Shown here piece after piece: positions 26,726-34,850 of a stretch of 64,000 nucleotides of DNA; position 1 is the stretch's first letter; each line of letters begins with the position of its first letter. The stretch is from Avidesulfovibrio sp964369685 (GTDB lineage: Bacteria > Desulfobacterota > Desulfovibrionia > Desulfovibrionales > Desulfovibrionaceae): positions 124,001 through 188,000 of the forward strand of contig CAYJFB010000002.1 of the NCBI GenBank assembly GCA_964369685.1, read 5' to 3'. Both the position numbers and the translations under genes were made by a program. The notes beneath the pieces are model-generated. The model was given only the letters and a program-made list of their open reading frames with translations, did not search any database and was not told the DNA's origin.

Positions 26726-28135
26726 ATGGCAACACAAAATGATTCCCCCCAAGCTACACCTCCGGCGAAATCAACACCAAACTTACCGCAAAAACAGGTT
26801 CCTGTGACACATTATGGTGTCAAACCTGATGATTTACCGTATATTAATGTTGTGGAAGCAGCATTGGTTCGTAAACCAAAACCGGGGCCTATCATGTTGG
26901 CTACGGTCTTGAGTTTATTTTTGCTCAGCATGTTGGTTTGGGCATATTATGCAGGTATTGATGAAGTGACTCGTGCAGAGGGGCAGGTGATTCCCTCTCA
27001 GAGCACGCAGATCATACAGAATCTTGAAGGCGGTATTCTTGGTGCGATGCTTGTGAAAGAAGGCCAAATTGTTGAAGCGGATGCGCCTTTGGCTCAGCTT
27101 GACAATAAATTGGCAGAATCACAGTTACGCGATGTGAGCAATCGTATACAAGAAAATGAATTGGCGATTATCCGTCTTGAGGCGGAGTTGGTAGAAGGCC
27201 TTGAACCACTTTTTTCACAAGAATTGGAAGAAACAGCACTTGAGGAGGTGGCAGACCAACGCGCTTTGTATGCTGCTCGTACAGCTCAGGCACGAAGTGA
27301 ACTCAGTGTTCTTGAGGCACAATACGAACAACGCAGACGTGAAACGGAAGAATTGGAAAGCCGCAAAGCGTTAGCGGAAGAAAATCTCCGTATTTCCAGA
27401 GAACAACGCAATATAGCGCGTCCGCTTATGGAGCGTAAAATTTATTCTCGAGTTGACTTTTTGGGTTTAGAAAAAGCTGTTGTGGCGTTGGAAGGTGAAT
27501 TGGCCTCTTTAGAATCGTTGATTCCCAAAGCACAAGCAGCAACGCGAGAAGCCGAAGAGCGTATTTATTCACGTCAAGCAGAAATGGAAGCAACAATCAA
27601 TGCCGAAATCAGTAAGCGTCGGACAGAATTGACATCACTCAAAGAGACTTTGGCTGCCGGTGGTGACAAAGTAACGCGTACCGAATTGCGTGCGCCTGTT
27701 CGGGGTACGGTTAATCAAATTTATATCACTACCGTTGGCGGAGTTATTAAACCCGGTGAACCGATAATGGAGATCGTGCCTCTTGACGATTCATTACTGG
27801 TTGAAGCTCGTATTCGTCCTGCAGACGTAGCTTTTTTGCATCCCGGACAAGAAGCGATGGTAAAAGTGACGGCATATGATTTTTCGATTTACGGCGGTTT
27901 GGAAGCACATTTGGAGCAAATAAGCCCAGACACTATTGAGGGTAAAGAAGGAGAGTTTTTCTATCTTGCCAAATTACGTACTCAGAAAAACGCGATTGAG
28001 CATAATAATGAATTTTTGCCAATTATTCCGGGAATGATTGTTTCTGTTGATATTTTGACAGGAAGAAAAACAATCCTTAGCTATTTGCTCAAGCCTATCC
28101 TTAAAGCCAAACAAGAAGCCCTCCGCGAACGCTGA
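26726..28135 (+). CDS. HlyD-family membrane-fusion protein of type I secretion
   Basis: 469 residues: short cytoplasmic N-terminus, one membrane helix (about 60-80), a beta/lipoyl hairpin (GQVIPSQSTQIIQNLEGGILGAMLVKEGQIV), a long coiled coil (about 140-310, Glu/Arg/Leu-rich), then VTRTELRAPVRGTVNQIYITTVGGVIKPGEPIMEIVP and a conserved C-terminal barrel. It bridges the ABC exporter and the TolC channel. The ATG follows AAGGAGAATA, and the gene is 19 bases after the ABC gene. The palindromic repeat copy B follows the stop. Confidence 0.94.
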   Translation: MATQNDSPQATPPAKSTPNLPQKQVPVTHYGVKPDDLPYINVVEAALVRKPKPGPIMLATVLSLFLLSMLVWAYYAGIDEVTRAEGQVIPSQSTQIIQNLEGGILGAMLVKEGQIVEADAPLAQLDNKLAESQLRDVSNRIQENELAIIRLEAELVEGLEPLFSQELEETALEEVADQRALYAARTAQARSELSVLEAQYEQRRRETEELESRKALAEENLRISREQRNIARPLMERKIYSRVDFLGLEKAVVALEGELASLESLIPKAQAATREAEERIYSRQAEMEATINAEISKRRTELTSLKETLAAGGDKVTRTELRAPVRGTVNQIYITTVGGVIKPGEPIMEIVPLDDSLLVEARIRPADVAFLHPGQEAMVKVTAYDFSIYGGLEAHLEQISPDTIEGKEGEFFYLAKLRTQKNAIEHNNEFLPIIPGMIVSVDILTGRKTILSYLLKPILKAKQEALRER

Positions 28136-28167
28136 TCTTTTTTCAATTATTTCTTATTCTTTTGTTT

Positions 28168-28241
28168 GGGGGGGATAATCCCCCCCAAGCCCCCTTAATG
28201 CTACGGCACATGATATCGCTACGCGCTACCATGTGCCGTAG
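28168..28241. repeat. Dispersed palindromic repeat, copy B
   Basis: A 7-G/7-C palindrome around ATAAT (28168-28186), then AAGCCCCCTTAATG, then a hairpin with 12-bp arms (28201-28212 and 28230-28241, CTACGGCACATG type) around a 17-base loop containing ATCGCTACGC, followed by TTTCAAAGAGCT. Flanks and loop match copy A at 13405-13512; the arms are unrelated. Located at the end of the HlyD gene. Confidence 0.8.
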
Positions 28242-28315
28242 TTTCAAAGAGCTTAAGGCAATATTTTCACATTAACTTTTATATAAATAAACAATTTTGC
28301 CACGGAGTGGACACA

Positions 28316-28636
28316 ATGAAAAAGACATTCATACTGATGACATCTTGTATTATCATTTTTCTTAGCGCATACAGTGTGTATGCAGAACTCATTTCTGAGG
28401 AATATGTAGAGAATATTAATGAAACATGGAAAAATATTGACGGTGGAATTCAAGATGGCGTGAATCAAGTAGAAAAAAGTTTGAATAATATAAAAAAAGA
28501 AATAACAAATGTTACAAACAGTTTTTTGCCGAATAGCAATGACGACGACAGAGACGACGACAGAGATGATGACAGAGATGATGACGACAGAGACGACAAT
28601 GATGACGATGACGACGACGATGACGACAGAGACTAG
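28316..28636 (+). CDS. Small secreted protein with Asp-rich repeat tail
   Basis: 106 residues: Sec signal peptide (about 1-23, ending SVYA), a 50-residue amphipathic helical middle (ELISEEYVENINETWKNIDG...), and a C-terminal tail of about 30 residues made almost only of Asp with regularly spaced Arg (DDDRD units). The tail is coded by a short tandem repeat (GACAGAGATGAT-like units), which could change length by slippage. It lies about 180 bases after the HlyD gene. Highly acidic tails can bind calcium or cationic surfaces; function is unknown. The start at ATG 28316 follows CGGAG. Confidence 0.7.
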   Translation: MKKTFILMTSCIIIFLSAYSVYAELISEEYVENINETWKNIDGGIQDGVNQVEKSLNNIKKEITNVTNSFLPNSNDDDRDDDRDDDRDDDDRDDNDDDDDDDDDRD

Positions 28637-28745
28637 ACAAGGCCTCACTGTATAAAAGAATAACCATTTTATGACAGTCAATCGTTTACTGTACAATCAA
28701 ACTATTTATTTTACAATGAAAACATCTTCCTCCCCTGATAAAAAA

Positions 28746-29753
28746 CTATTCTGGGCAAGGGGCATTTTCCGTACATGCTCCTGCCGATTCAATGTTTAAA
28801 AAAGGCAAATCTGTTGCCAAAGGATCACTGTCAAGGTTTGGTCTGTAACGTACGCTTTGCGGTGGTTGACGCAGCAACGCACTCGGTAAACCACGAAATT
28901 CCACAAAAGGTAACTGTGCACCACCATATGTCACAACATGCGCTTGATTGATCCACAGTCGAACTTGCAACAACAAAGCCTCCGGAGTCAATGTTTGTAA
29001 CACTTGTTGTATGTTAAATACTGAAAAATTTTTGCTTTCTTGTGCTTTTTGATACGCTTCAAGTAACGATAAGCCTTCTTCGAGTGCGCTTTGCATATGC
29101 TGCACAGCCAATACATCACCCTCTTCTTCGGCAACAGGATACCAAGCCATTTTTCGCGCTTCTGCCTCGGGAATCCCCAAAATCAGCTGTCGACAAGCAC
29201 CACAATGCAATGAAAAATAAACATGTGCCTGCGCAGAAACAGACGTTTCCGCAGGAGCAACAATAGACCAAGGACTACTAAAACTGCGCCCTACAAAACC
29301 AATATTAGTAATAAAAAGTACACTCCATATACAAAGCATACCTGAAAAAAAACGTCGAGACTCTCGATTCTGACCGCCAATCTGTAACTCAAAATGTAAA
29401 AGAAACGCCAAATATGTCGCTGCAAAAAAGAAAGCAATAACTAAACAAGACAAACAAGGTGATGTCAATAACATGACGACCAATAAGATGCAGTCCAAAA
29501 AAACACCGACACCCGCTGTAACAAGACCCAAACGCATTTTTCTAAAAAGAGCAAGTAAAAACAACAACACAAACGCCACAATGCCAAACCACCACAAGGA
29601 AAGACCGCCAATATTAAATGTACTGTATAGTGTACATCCACTGCCCAGACACGGCAAGGCATGCGTATCAATACTATTCCAAACTGCAAAACAAAATCCA
29701 ATGAAAGAAAAGATAAGCGGCCATACCGGAAAATCAGTACGTTTTTCGTTCAT
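28746..29753 (-). CDS. VKOR-like disulfide-forming membrane protein fused to a thioredoxin-like domain
   Basis: 335 residues: four or five membrane helices in the first 155 residues, then a periplasmic thioredoxin-like domain. The VKOR half shows the loop Cys pair near 35 and 40 (PCLGSGCTLYSTFNIGG) and the active CxxC at about 100-103 (SPCLSCL). The soluble half carries CxxC at about 184-187 (LHCGACRQ). Such fusions oxidise periplasmic thiols and pass electrons to quinone, replacing DsbB/DsbA. The start ATG 29753 follows GGAAGGGGTTG. The only close neighbour on the same strand is a lipoprotein gene. Confidence 0.82.
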   Translation of the reverse strand: MNEKRTDFPVWPLIFSFIGFCFAVWNSIDTHALPCLGSGCTLYSTFNIGGLSLWWFGIVAFVLLFLLALFRKMRLGLVTAGVGVFLDCILLVVMLLTSPCLSCLVIAFFFAATYLAFLLHFELQIGGQNRESRRFFSGMLCIWSVLFITNIGFVGRSFSSPWSIVAPAETSVSAQAHVYFSLHCGACRQLILGIPEAEARKMAWYPVAEEEGDVLAVQHMQSALEEGLSLLEAYQKAQESKNFSVFNIQQVLQTLTPEALLLQVRLWINQAHVVTYGGAQLPFVEFRGLPSALLRQPPQSVRYRPNLDSDPLATDLPFLNIESAGACTENAPCPE

Positions 29754-29901
29754 CAACCCCTTCCTCTATTGCGTAAAACGTGCATTGAAGTGTGTTGCAA
29801 AAATTACAAAGATATGAAATAGTCCTTCTCACGGTTATAGTTTATCTACAGGAACAACACTCTTTTCTCTGTAAAAAAACTCATAACGCCAAAATAAAGA
29901 A

Positions 29902-29921
29902 CGTATTTAAATATAAATACG
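29902..29921 (-). repeat. Small palindrome between lipoprotein and VKOR-like genes
   Basis: CGTATTTA, loop AATA, TAAATACG: perfect 8-bp arms, in the 204 bases separating the two minus-strand genes. No U-tract. Possible operator or hairpin. Confidence 0.4.
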
Positions 29922-29957
29922 GGATTTGCCTTTTTGTATCAAAAAAAGACCCATTAC

Positions 29958-30611
29958 CTATGGACAAAGACCATCGGCCTGTGCTTTTTCAAACAGGCGA
30001 GGCTGTCCAAAACGAGCTGCTGCAGAAAAATCGCGGCACGCCGCTTCATGATCATGCTTCATCAGTTGTAAAACACCACGGTACATATATGCAGTACCGT
30101 TTTCTTGATCGTTTTGAAACGCTGTCTCCAAATCTCGCTCGGCACCGAGGGGATTGCCTTCACGAATCAACAAGCCCGCACGTCTGGCATACCATTCGGC
30201 TGAAGGTTGTAAGCGAATTGCTGCAGTAAAGTCCGCAAAGGCATCAGCAAATAACGTCAATTGTTGAAAAGCCAAACCCCGTTGACCCAAAGCTACAGCA
30301 AAATTCGGCTCCAATGCAAGAGCACTGTTGAGTAAGGCTATGGCCTGTTCGGGATCTTCATAATGGTCTTCAAACCACATGTTCAGTGCTAGACTGTACA
30401 ACTCTGAGGCCTCGGGATGTATCACCTCTTGTATGACAGCTTTTTTAGTTTCTTGTTTTTCAGTTTTCTGTTTTCCGGTTGTAATAAAGGGCTCTTCTGC
30501 AGTCGAAGTGTGTACGTCGTGCGTTGCACAACCGCTGAGAGCTACACACAACAACGCTCCAAGTATACAATTTTGAATAAAAAAACGCTCTTTACGGATA
30601 TGATGGCACAT
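29958..30611 (-). CDS. TPR-containing lipoprotein
   Basis: 217 residues with a lipoprotein signal (LCVALSGCA, Cys near 27), a polar linker, then about four tetratricopeptide repeats (AIALLNSALALEPNFAVALGQRGLAFQQLTLFADAFADFTAAIRLQPS..., ...AERDLETAFQNDQENGTAYMYRGVLQLMKHDHEAA). It is an outer- or inner-membrane anchored scaffold for protein contacts. The start at 30611 is chosen from the signal peptide; no good ribosome site is seen. It is divergent from the glycogen operon. Confidence 0.8.
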   Translation of the reverse strand: MCHHIRKERFFIQNCILGALLCVALSGCATHDVHTSTAEEPFITTGKQKTEKQETKKAVIQEVIHPEASELYSLALNMWFEDHYEDPEQAIALLNSALALEPNFAVALGQRGLAFQQLTLFADAFADFTAAIRLQPSAEWYARRAGLLIREGNPLGAERDLETAFQNDQENGTAYMYRGVLQLMKHDHEAACRDFSAAARFGQPRLFEKAQADGLCP

Positions 30612-30988
30612 GATTGTCAACTCTGTCGTGTAAATGATGAAAAACATCCCAAAAAGGAGATTAGCCCACAACTCAACAGAACATGTTTTGCATCTTCTGA
30701 CAAGTCCTTACAGAACATTGCCACAAACCTATTCAAAAGAATAGCGTGGATATACAATATGGCAATGTATTTATTTGATTTTACGATTCAACAACACGTT
30801 CTGTTTTCTTTAGCTATTCAATCAAAGCCTTTGCATTACCGTTGATACAAAGTGTTAACGGAATATGAAGTGAAGAGAATATAAAGAATTTATATTTATA
30901 TGTGTTCTGTGTTTTATCTCTCAAATACGTTTACCATAACGACGATGTTTTGGTTTTGCATTTTGATATCAGCATAAAGGGGAAGGTC
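30612..30988 (+). promoter_or_regulatory. Divergent region with candidate glycogen-operon promoter
   Basis: 377 bases. A palindrome CTATTC-AAAA-GAATAG lies at 30729-30744. A possible sigma-70 promoter reads TTGATA (30842-30847), 16-base spacer, TATGAA (30864-30869), placing transcription about 110 bases before the debranching enzyme start. No gene seen. The upstream open frames are not supported. Confidence 0.35.
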
Positions 30989-33037
30989 ATGCAATTTGTG
31001 TTTAATAAAACCGTTTGCCAAAATTTACGCAAATCGTTGCGTCAAGAATGGATTGAAACAAACAGTTTGGGCGGCTACGCTTCAAGTTCTCTTGTTTGTT
31101 GTAATACAAGAAAATATCATGGATTATTGGCTGTGGAACTTGCCGATCCTCCCGGCCGTTTTGTTTTGCTTTCCACACTGGAAGAATCGTTGTCTGTTGC
31201 CGGTCGTGAAGCGACATTTTCTTGCCGTAAGCATCCCAATGTCTATTATCCTCGCGGGCACGAATATTTACATGAGGTCACACTGGGCACAGTGCCCACA
31301 TTTGTATATCGCTATGGTGATCTGCATCTGGTGCGTCAAATTATGATGCTTGAAAAACACAACGTCACCTTGATTCGTTACAGCCTGCTCTGCGGCGACA
31401 GCGCAGACGCCTGCTCCACCATGCCCGGCCCCGCGCGACTGCGTGTCAAGCCTTTGCTGGCTTATCGAAATATGCATGCCTTAGGTGCCGCCAACATCGA
31501 TCTTCAAGTCAAAACATGGCCTGCCAAAAACGGCTTCTTTATTCAGCCTTACAACACCATGCCGCCGTTTTTTATGCAATCCGACAATGCCTTTGTGTTT
31601 CATCCTTCTCCGGATTGGTATCGTAATGTTGAGTATATGATTGAAGCCGAACGCGGCTTTGACAACCATGAAGACCTCTTCCAACCCGGCGTCATTGATC
31701 TTGAATTGCGTTTGGGACAATCTGTTGTGATTTCGGCAAGCACGGAAGACGTTATTGAAAAACTCGGCACGCTCTCAGATCTTTGGGACGAGGAAATCAA
31801 ACGTCGCACAAACGACAACGAAAATTTCTCTCTATTGGAACAACAACTGCAACAAGAAGGCAAACGCTTCATGATTACCGATCCCACAGGCGGTGAAGCG
31901 GTTGTGGCAGGCTATCACTGGTTCGGTGCATGGGGACGCGACACATGTATTGCTCTTTCCGGTTTGACCTTTGCCTCAGGAGACAGTCAAGGCGGCATTG
32001 AAGTACTCGAACGTTTGGCCAAAGGCGCGCATGAAGGCCGAATCCCCAACATGTTTTCTTCAGACGGCAACCACGCATATAACTGTATTGATGCCTCCTT
32101 ATGGTACGTCTGGGCAGCGCAAACCGCCTTTGAATTATTACCAAACGGACCGAAATTGTTGCGTAAACATTGTTGGCCGTTCATCAAAACCGTTATTGAA
32201 AAATACGCATCCGGTACCGTACCGCATGTGCATTGTGACGAAGCGGGCTTCCTGCATGTGGGCAATCCCCAAACGCAACTGACATGGATGGACGCCAGCG
32301 TCAATGGACAAGCCGTCACACCACGTTATGGTTGCCCCGTTGAAATCAATGCACTTTGGTACAACGCACTGACTTTTGCACGCAAAGCGGCAAAGTGTTA
32401 CGGCGAAAGCTACCCGCATCTTTTGTGCCACAAAAAATCGTTAACAGCCATGCGTGCAACCTTCCATCAACGTTTTTGGATCCAGAAAAACGATAAGGGG
32501 TATCTCGCCGACTGCTGGCGTCCCGAAGGACAAGACAGAAGCTTGCGTCCCAATCAGCTTTTTGCCGTGGGTTTGCCCTATGCGATCCTTGAAGAAGAAT
32601 TCTGGGGTGATGTGGTCAGCGCGTGCCGCAATGATCTTTTGACACCTTTCGGTTTGCGTACACTCTCACCCAATAATATTCATTATGCCTCAACCTATGG
32701 CGGCAGTCCCGAACAACGTGACGGCGCCTACCATCAGGGAACAGTATGGCCATGGTTGCTTGGTATCTATGGTGATGCCTTATTGCGTGCCGCCTGGGAT
32801 ACCGAAAATGCCGCACGCGAATTGCTCGACACCTTGACACCGCTTTTAACCACACATTTGAGAGATGCCGGTGTCGGATCGATTTCTGAAATTTTTACCG
32901 CGGATCCCCCACACACGCCCGACGGTTGCATCACGCAAGCGTGGAGTGTTGCAGAAGTGCTTCGTCTTCTCGGTGTTTTGCGCCGTGCCGCGCCGAAAGC
33001 CGTCAGCACATGGGAACGTGAACACATACAAGAATAA
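30989..33037 (+). CDS. Glycogen debranching enzyme (amylo-alpha-1,6-glucosidase type)
   Basis: 682 residues of the bacterial/archaeal GDE family. The N-terminal domain starts with EWIETNSLGGYASSSLVCCNTRKYHGLL (typical). The catalytic (alpha/alpha)6 half has TGGEAVVAGYHWFGAWGRDTCIALSGL, GRIPNMFS, NCIDASLWYVWA, TWMDASVNGQAVTPRYGCPVEINALWYNAL and GAYHQGTVWPWLLG, with acidic residues in the usual catalytic segments. It removes alpha-1,6 branches left by the phosphorylase. It is the first gene of a four-gene operon. The ATG follows AGGGGAAGG. Length is normal for the family. Confidence 0.93.
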   Translation: MQFVFNKTVCQNLRKSLRQEWIETNSLGGYASSSLVCCNTRKYHGLLAVELADPPGRFVLLSTLEESLSVAGREATFSCRKHPNVYYPRGHEYLHEVTLGTVPTFVYRYGDLHLVRQIMMLEKHNVTLIRYSLLCGDSADACSTMPGPARLRVKPLLAYRNMHALGAANIDLQVKTWPAKNGFFIQPYNTMPPFFMQSDNAFVFHPSPDWYRNVEYMIEAERGFDNHEDLFQPGVIDLELRLGQSVVISASTEDVIEKLGTLSDLWDEEIKRRTNDNENFSLLEQQLQQEGKRFMITDPTGGEAVVAGYHWFGAWGRDTCIALSGLTFASGDSQGGIEVLERLAKGAHEGRIPNMFSSDGNHAYNCIDASLWYVWAAQTAFELLPNGPKLLRKHCWPFIKTVIEKYASGTVPHVHCDEAGFLHVGNPQTQLTWMDASVNGQAVTPRYGCPVEINALWYNALTFARKAAKCYGESYPHLLCHKKSLTAMRATFHQRFWIQKNDKGYLADCWRPEGQDRSLRPNQLFAVGLPYAILEEEFWGDVVSACRNDLLTPFGLRTLSPNNIHYASTYGGSPEQRDGAYHQGTVWPWLLGIYGDALLRAAWDTENAARELLDTLTPLLTTHLRDAGVGSISEIFTADPPHTPDGCITQAWSVAEVLRLLGVLRRAAPKAVSTWEREHIQE

Positions 33038-33124
33038 AGCCTTATAGAATTACATATTGTTTATTTATGGTTAATGCCTCAAATATTACACACTGTTTAA
33101 CAAAAACAAAGCCAGAGGAAGAGT

Positions 33125-34636
33125 ATGCGAGTTTTGATGTTTGGCTGGGAATTTCCACCCTATATGAGCGGAGGATTGGGCACTGCCTGTTACGGTATGA
33201 CCCGTGCTTTGGCAGGAAAAGGAACTGAAGTGCTTTTTGTACTGCCGCGCATGGAAGGGCACGACGCGGTGGCCGTGCCTCAAGGATTGTCGTTACGCGG
33301 AGCCTCGGGCACACGCATTGCTTGGACAGAAGGTGACAACGCCGATACAGTCTATCACAAAGCTGTAACCAACCAACCCCTCATTCAGCCCTCAAACGTA
33401 TGTCAAAGCACAACAGATGCTGAAACGCGTGCGGCTGTTGTGCGTGACGTATGGCAAAAACGTTTGCAGATGCATCCGATCGATTCCTCACTCCATGCCT
33501 ACGCAACGCCGCAAAGCTATGCCGATATTCAAACGCTCTATCAAAGCGCTACCAACTCGTACATGTACGATCCCTGCACCATGCCTTTGGCTTTTTTGGA
33601 TCAAGCAGACGGTTTGGTTTCACCTGAAACCAGCGAACAACTGCTTCAGGTTGTACAGCGCAATCAAGGACAGACCAAAAGCGGTGAAACCGTCATTTCA
33701 TTACACGGCGGCTACGGTCAAGGCTTGATGGATGAAGTGTTTCGTTACAGTCAAAGTGTTCTTGGCTTGCAAGACGAAAATTTTGACGTGATTCACGTGC
33801 ACGATTGGATGACCTATCCTGCAGGGATTGTCGCCAAACGCTTGAGCGGTAAGCCGCTTGTGGCACACATCCATGCTCTTGAAAGCGATCGCAGCGGCAG
33901 CAACCTCAATCCCGAAGTGGCAACCATTGAACGTGCGGGTCTTGAAGCGGCCGATGTGATTGTTGCGGTCAGCCATTATACAAAAACTCGCGTGACCGAA
34001 CTCTATGGTATTGATCCGCAAAAGATTGTTGTGGTACATAATGCAGTGACTCGTGAAGAATCACGCGCTCAATTAGACATTCCCACACACAGTACAGATG
34101 AAAAATATGTATTGTTTATGGGTCGTATTACATTTCAAAAAGGCCCCGAATACTTTGTTGAGGCCGCAAAGTTGGTGTTGTCGCGAATGCCGAACGTGCG
34201 TTTTATTATGGCCGGCAGTGGCGACATGCTTTCACGAATGGTACGTATGGTCGCTCGGATGCGGATGGGCAATCGTTTCCACTTTACGGGTTTTTTGCGT
34301 GGTGAAGACGTTGACCGCATGTATGCGATGAGCGATCTCTATGTCATGCCGAGTGTTTCCGAACCATTTGGTATCGCACCGCTTGAGGCTATGGCCTATG
34401 ACACACCGGTGCTCATTTCTCGTCAATCGGGTGTTGCCGAAGTTGTACAAAACGCGCTCAAGGTTGACTTTTGGGATGTACGGGGCATGGCTGATAAAAT
34501 TTGTTCGGTGCTTGCCCACCCGCGCCTTGCCGGAGAAATGACCAAACAATGCAGAGAAGAATTGCAACACATTCGTTGGGAAAACGCCGCCAATAAGTTA
34601 ATCGGAGTCTACGAAAACTGTTTGCAAAAAGCTTAA
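33125..34636 (+). CDS. Glycogen synthase-like glycosyltransferase (GT4/GT5)
   Basis: 503 residues, GT-B fold. N-terminal KVxGGLA-type region reads FGWEFPPYMSGGLGTACYGMTRALA; acceptor-side motifs IHVHDWMTYPAGIVAK and PLVAHIHALESDRSG; C-terminal VLFMGRITFQKGPEYFVEAA, RFIMAGSGD, HFTGFLRGEDVDRMYAMSDLYVMPSVSEPFGIAPLEAMA with the E-x7-E nucleotide-sugar motif. An insert at about 110-200 is unusual. It may make alpha-1,4-glucan or a specialised glucan from ADP- or UDP-glucose. The start follows GAGGAAGAGT. Confidence 0.85.
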   Translation: MRVLMFGWEFPPYMSGGLGTACYGMTRALAGKGTEVLFVLPRMEGHDAVAVPQGLSLRGASGTRIAWTEGDNADTVYHKAVTNQPLIQPSNVCQSTTDAETRAAVVRDVWQKRLQMHPIDSSLHAYATPQSYADIQTLYQSATNSYMYDPCTMPLAFLDQADGLVSPETSEQLLQVVQRNQGQTKSGETVISLHGGYGQGLMDEVFRYSQSVLGLQDENFDVIHVHDWMTYPAGIVAKRLSGKPLVAHIHALESDRSGSNLNPEVATIERAGLEAADVIVAVSHYTKTRVTELYGIDPQKIVVVHNAVTREESRAQLDIPTHSTDEKYVLFMGRITFQKGPEYFVEAAKLVLSRMPNVRFIMAGSGDMLSRMVRMVARMRMGNRFHFTGFLRGEDVDRMYAMSDLYVMPSVSEPFGIAPLEAMAYDTPVLISRQSGVAEVVQNALKVDFWDVRGMADKICSVLAHPRLAGEMTKQCREELQHIRWENAANKLIGVYENCLQKA

Positions 34637-34639
34637 AGC

Positions 34640-34803
34640 ATGTCTCTTTTTTTATGAGACACGAGACAATGTATTGTTATTTGATCGAAACGGTTTGGAG
34701 CGTTCGCGAAAAAGTGCTCAAAAAACGCATTACAAAACTTTATTTTTTCGCGAACGCTTTTGCAAGCGGCTTTTCTCAAAGACAGGAAGCCGCGTCTGCA
34801 AGC
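34640..34803 (+). repeat. Three consecutive hairpins in the glycogen operon
   Basis: (1) TGTCTC-TTTTTTTAT-GAGACA (34641-34661). (2) 15-bp arms AGCGTTCGCGAAAAA (34699-34713) and its complement (34744-34758) around 30 bases. (3) GCGGCTT...AAGCCGC (within about 34761-34803). They lie between the GT4/GT5 and GH57 genes. None has a classical U-tract after it. They may set relative mRNA levels of the two halves of the operon. Confidence 0.6.
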
Positions 34804-34850
34804 AACATTGCGATGTTATTTTAACGTGTATTCTTCTTGGGAGATAGATT

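Noticed and set aside
28253..28696. Minus-strand frame opposite the Asp-rich protein, giving a Val/Ile-rich peptide
   Set aside because: It is the reverse reading of the GAC/GAT repeat; the plus strand has a signal peptide and ribosome site.
30612..30845. Plus-strand open frame (part of 142 codons) upstream of the debranching gene
   Set aside because: Overlaps the minus-strand lipoprotein gene, has no ribosome site and no recognisable domain.
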